Shown: positions 6,927 through 8,127 of the stretch, piece by piece | How the letters are laid out: each line of letters starts with the position of its first letter | Numbering within the stretch: position 1 is the stretch's first letter | NCBI GenBank assembly: GCA_021730825.1 | Contig: JAKFYO010000334.1 | Location: 1-8,127, forward strand | Direction: 5' to 3' | Length of the DNA stretch: 8,127 nt | DNA from: Hyphomicrobiales bacterium | GTDB lineage: Bacteria; Pseudomonadota; Alphaproteobacteria; Rhizobiales; Xanthobacteraceae | Translations under genes and position numbers: made by a program | Notes under the pieces: model-generated | What the model was told of the DNA's origin: nothing | The model's input: only the letters and a program-made list of their open reading frames with translations | The model's database searches: none

Positions 6927-6945
6927 GATCGCGAAAAGCGCGATC
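6927..6945 (-). promoter_or_regulatory. Hairpin in the 5' leader of the cyclase gene
   Basis: On the minus strand GATCGCG (6945-6939) and CGCGATC (6933-6927) form a perfect 7-bp GC-rich stem with a 5-nt loop, CTTTT, about 40 nt before the cyclase ATG. No T tract follows on the minus strand, so it is not an ordinary terminator for the helicase. It may be a leader structure or a DNA palindrome bound by a regulator. Confidence 0.4.
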
Positions 6946-6988
6946 TTCTAAGGGCTTACTCTAATTTCGGATCGTGAACGGAGAGTAA

Positions 6989-7009
6989 ATTTGCGAGTTA
7001 GTCGCAAAT
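6989..7009 (-). terminator. Hairpin just after the helicase stop, possible weak terminator
   Basis: ATTTGCGA (6989-6996) and TCGCAAAT (7002-7009) form a perfect 8-bp inverted repeat with a 5-nt loop, starting 10 nt after the helicase stop codon. On the minus strand the stem is followed by TTACTC, a poor U tract, so it is at best a weak terminator. An operator for the cyclase promoter is an equal alternative, because the repeat is symmetric and AT-ended. Confidence 0.4.
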
Positions 7010-7019
7010 AGTTTGGGTA

Positions 7020-8127
<1,108 letters not shown>

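Larger units (their letters stand above)
6887..7019. other. Intergenic region between helicase end and cyclase start
   Basis: This 133-nt non-coding stretch is downstream of the helicase and upstream of the cyclase, both on the minus strand. It must hold the helicase 3' end and any cyclase promoter. It is more AT-rich at 6945-7019 than the surrounding genes, and it contains two perfect hairpins described separately. I see no good -35/-10 pair and no encoded gene. Confidence 0.6.

Overview
The window is ordinary, high-GC bacterial chromosome. Codon use is biased to G/C at third positions, and the protein sequences, gene order and mix of ATG and GTG starts fit an alphaproteobacterium, most likely Hyphomicrobiales (Bradyrhizobium/Xanthobacteraceae-like). 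The taxonomic call is an impression from protein similarity, not a computed result.

The left two thirds (1-5402) is a SUF iron-sulfur cluster assembly operon on the + strand, in the order sufB (5' end outside the window), sufC, sufD, sufS, a short DUF59/MIP18 protein (SufT-like) and a SufA/IscA-type A-type carrier. sufB, sufC, sufD and sufS are very tightly packed: gaps of 1 and 8 nt, then a 4-nt overlap. Wider gaps of 59 and 45 nt precede sufT and sufA. SufS takes sulfur from cysteine. The SufBCD scaffold-ATPase builds the cluster, using persulfide and iron ligands in SufB and SufD that are visible here. SufA and the DUF59 protein act in transfer and maturation. No SufE/SufU sulfur acceptor and no RirA/IscR-type regulator is encoded in the window; either could lie upstream of 1 or elsewhere.

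A small TfoX N-terminal-domain protein (5418-5831, +) follows 15 nt after sufA and may ride on the same transcript. It meets a minus-strand GGDEF diguanylate cyclase (5828-6886) tail to tail, with the two stop codons overlapping. A textbook intrinsic terminator for the cyclase lies inside the lysine-rich tail of the TfoX gene.

An intergenic stretch of 133 nt (6887-7019) with two perfect hairpins separates the cyclase from a minus-strand DEAD-box RNA helicase (RhlE-like). The helicase runs off the right edge of the window and has a basic, repeat-containing C-terminal tail.

I found no mobile element, CRISPR array, tRNA, rRNA or clearly novel system. The points worth a second look are regulatory: a palindrome overlapping a possible promoter before sufA, the terminator embedded in a coding region, and a structured leader before the cyclase.
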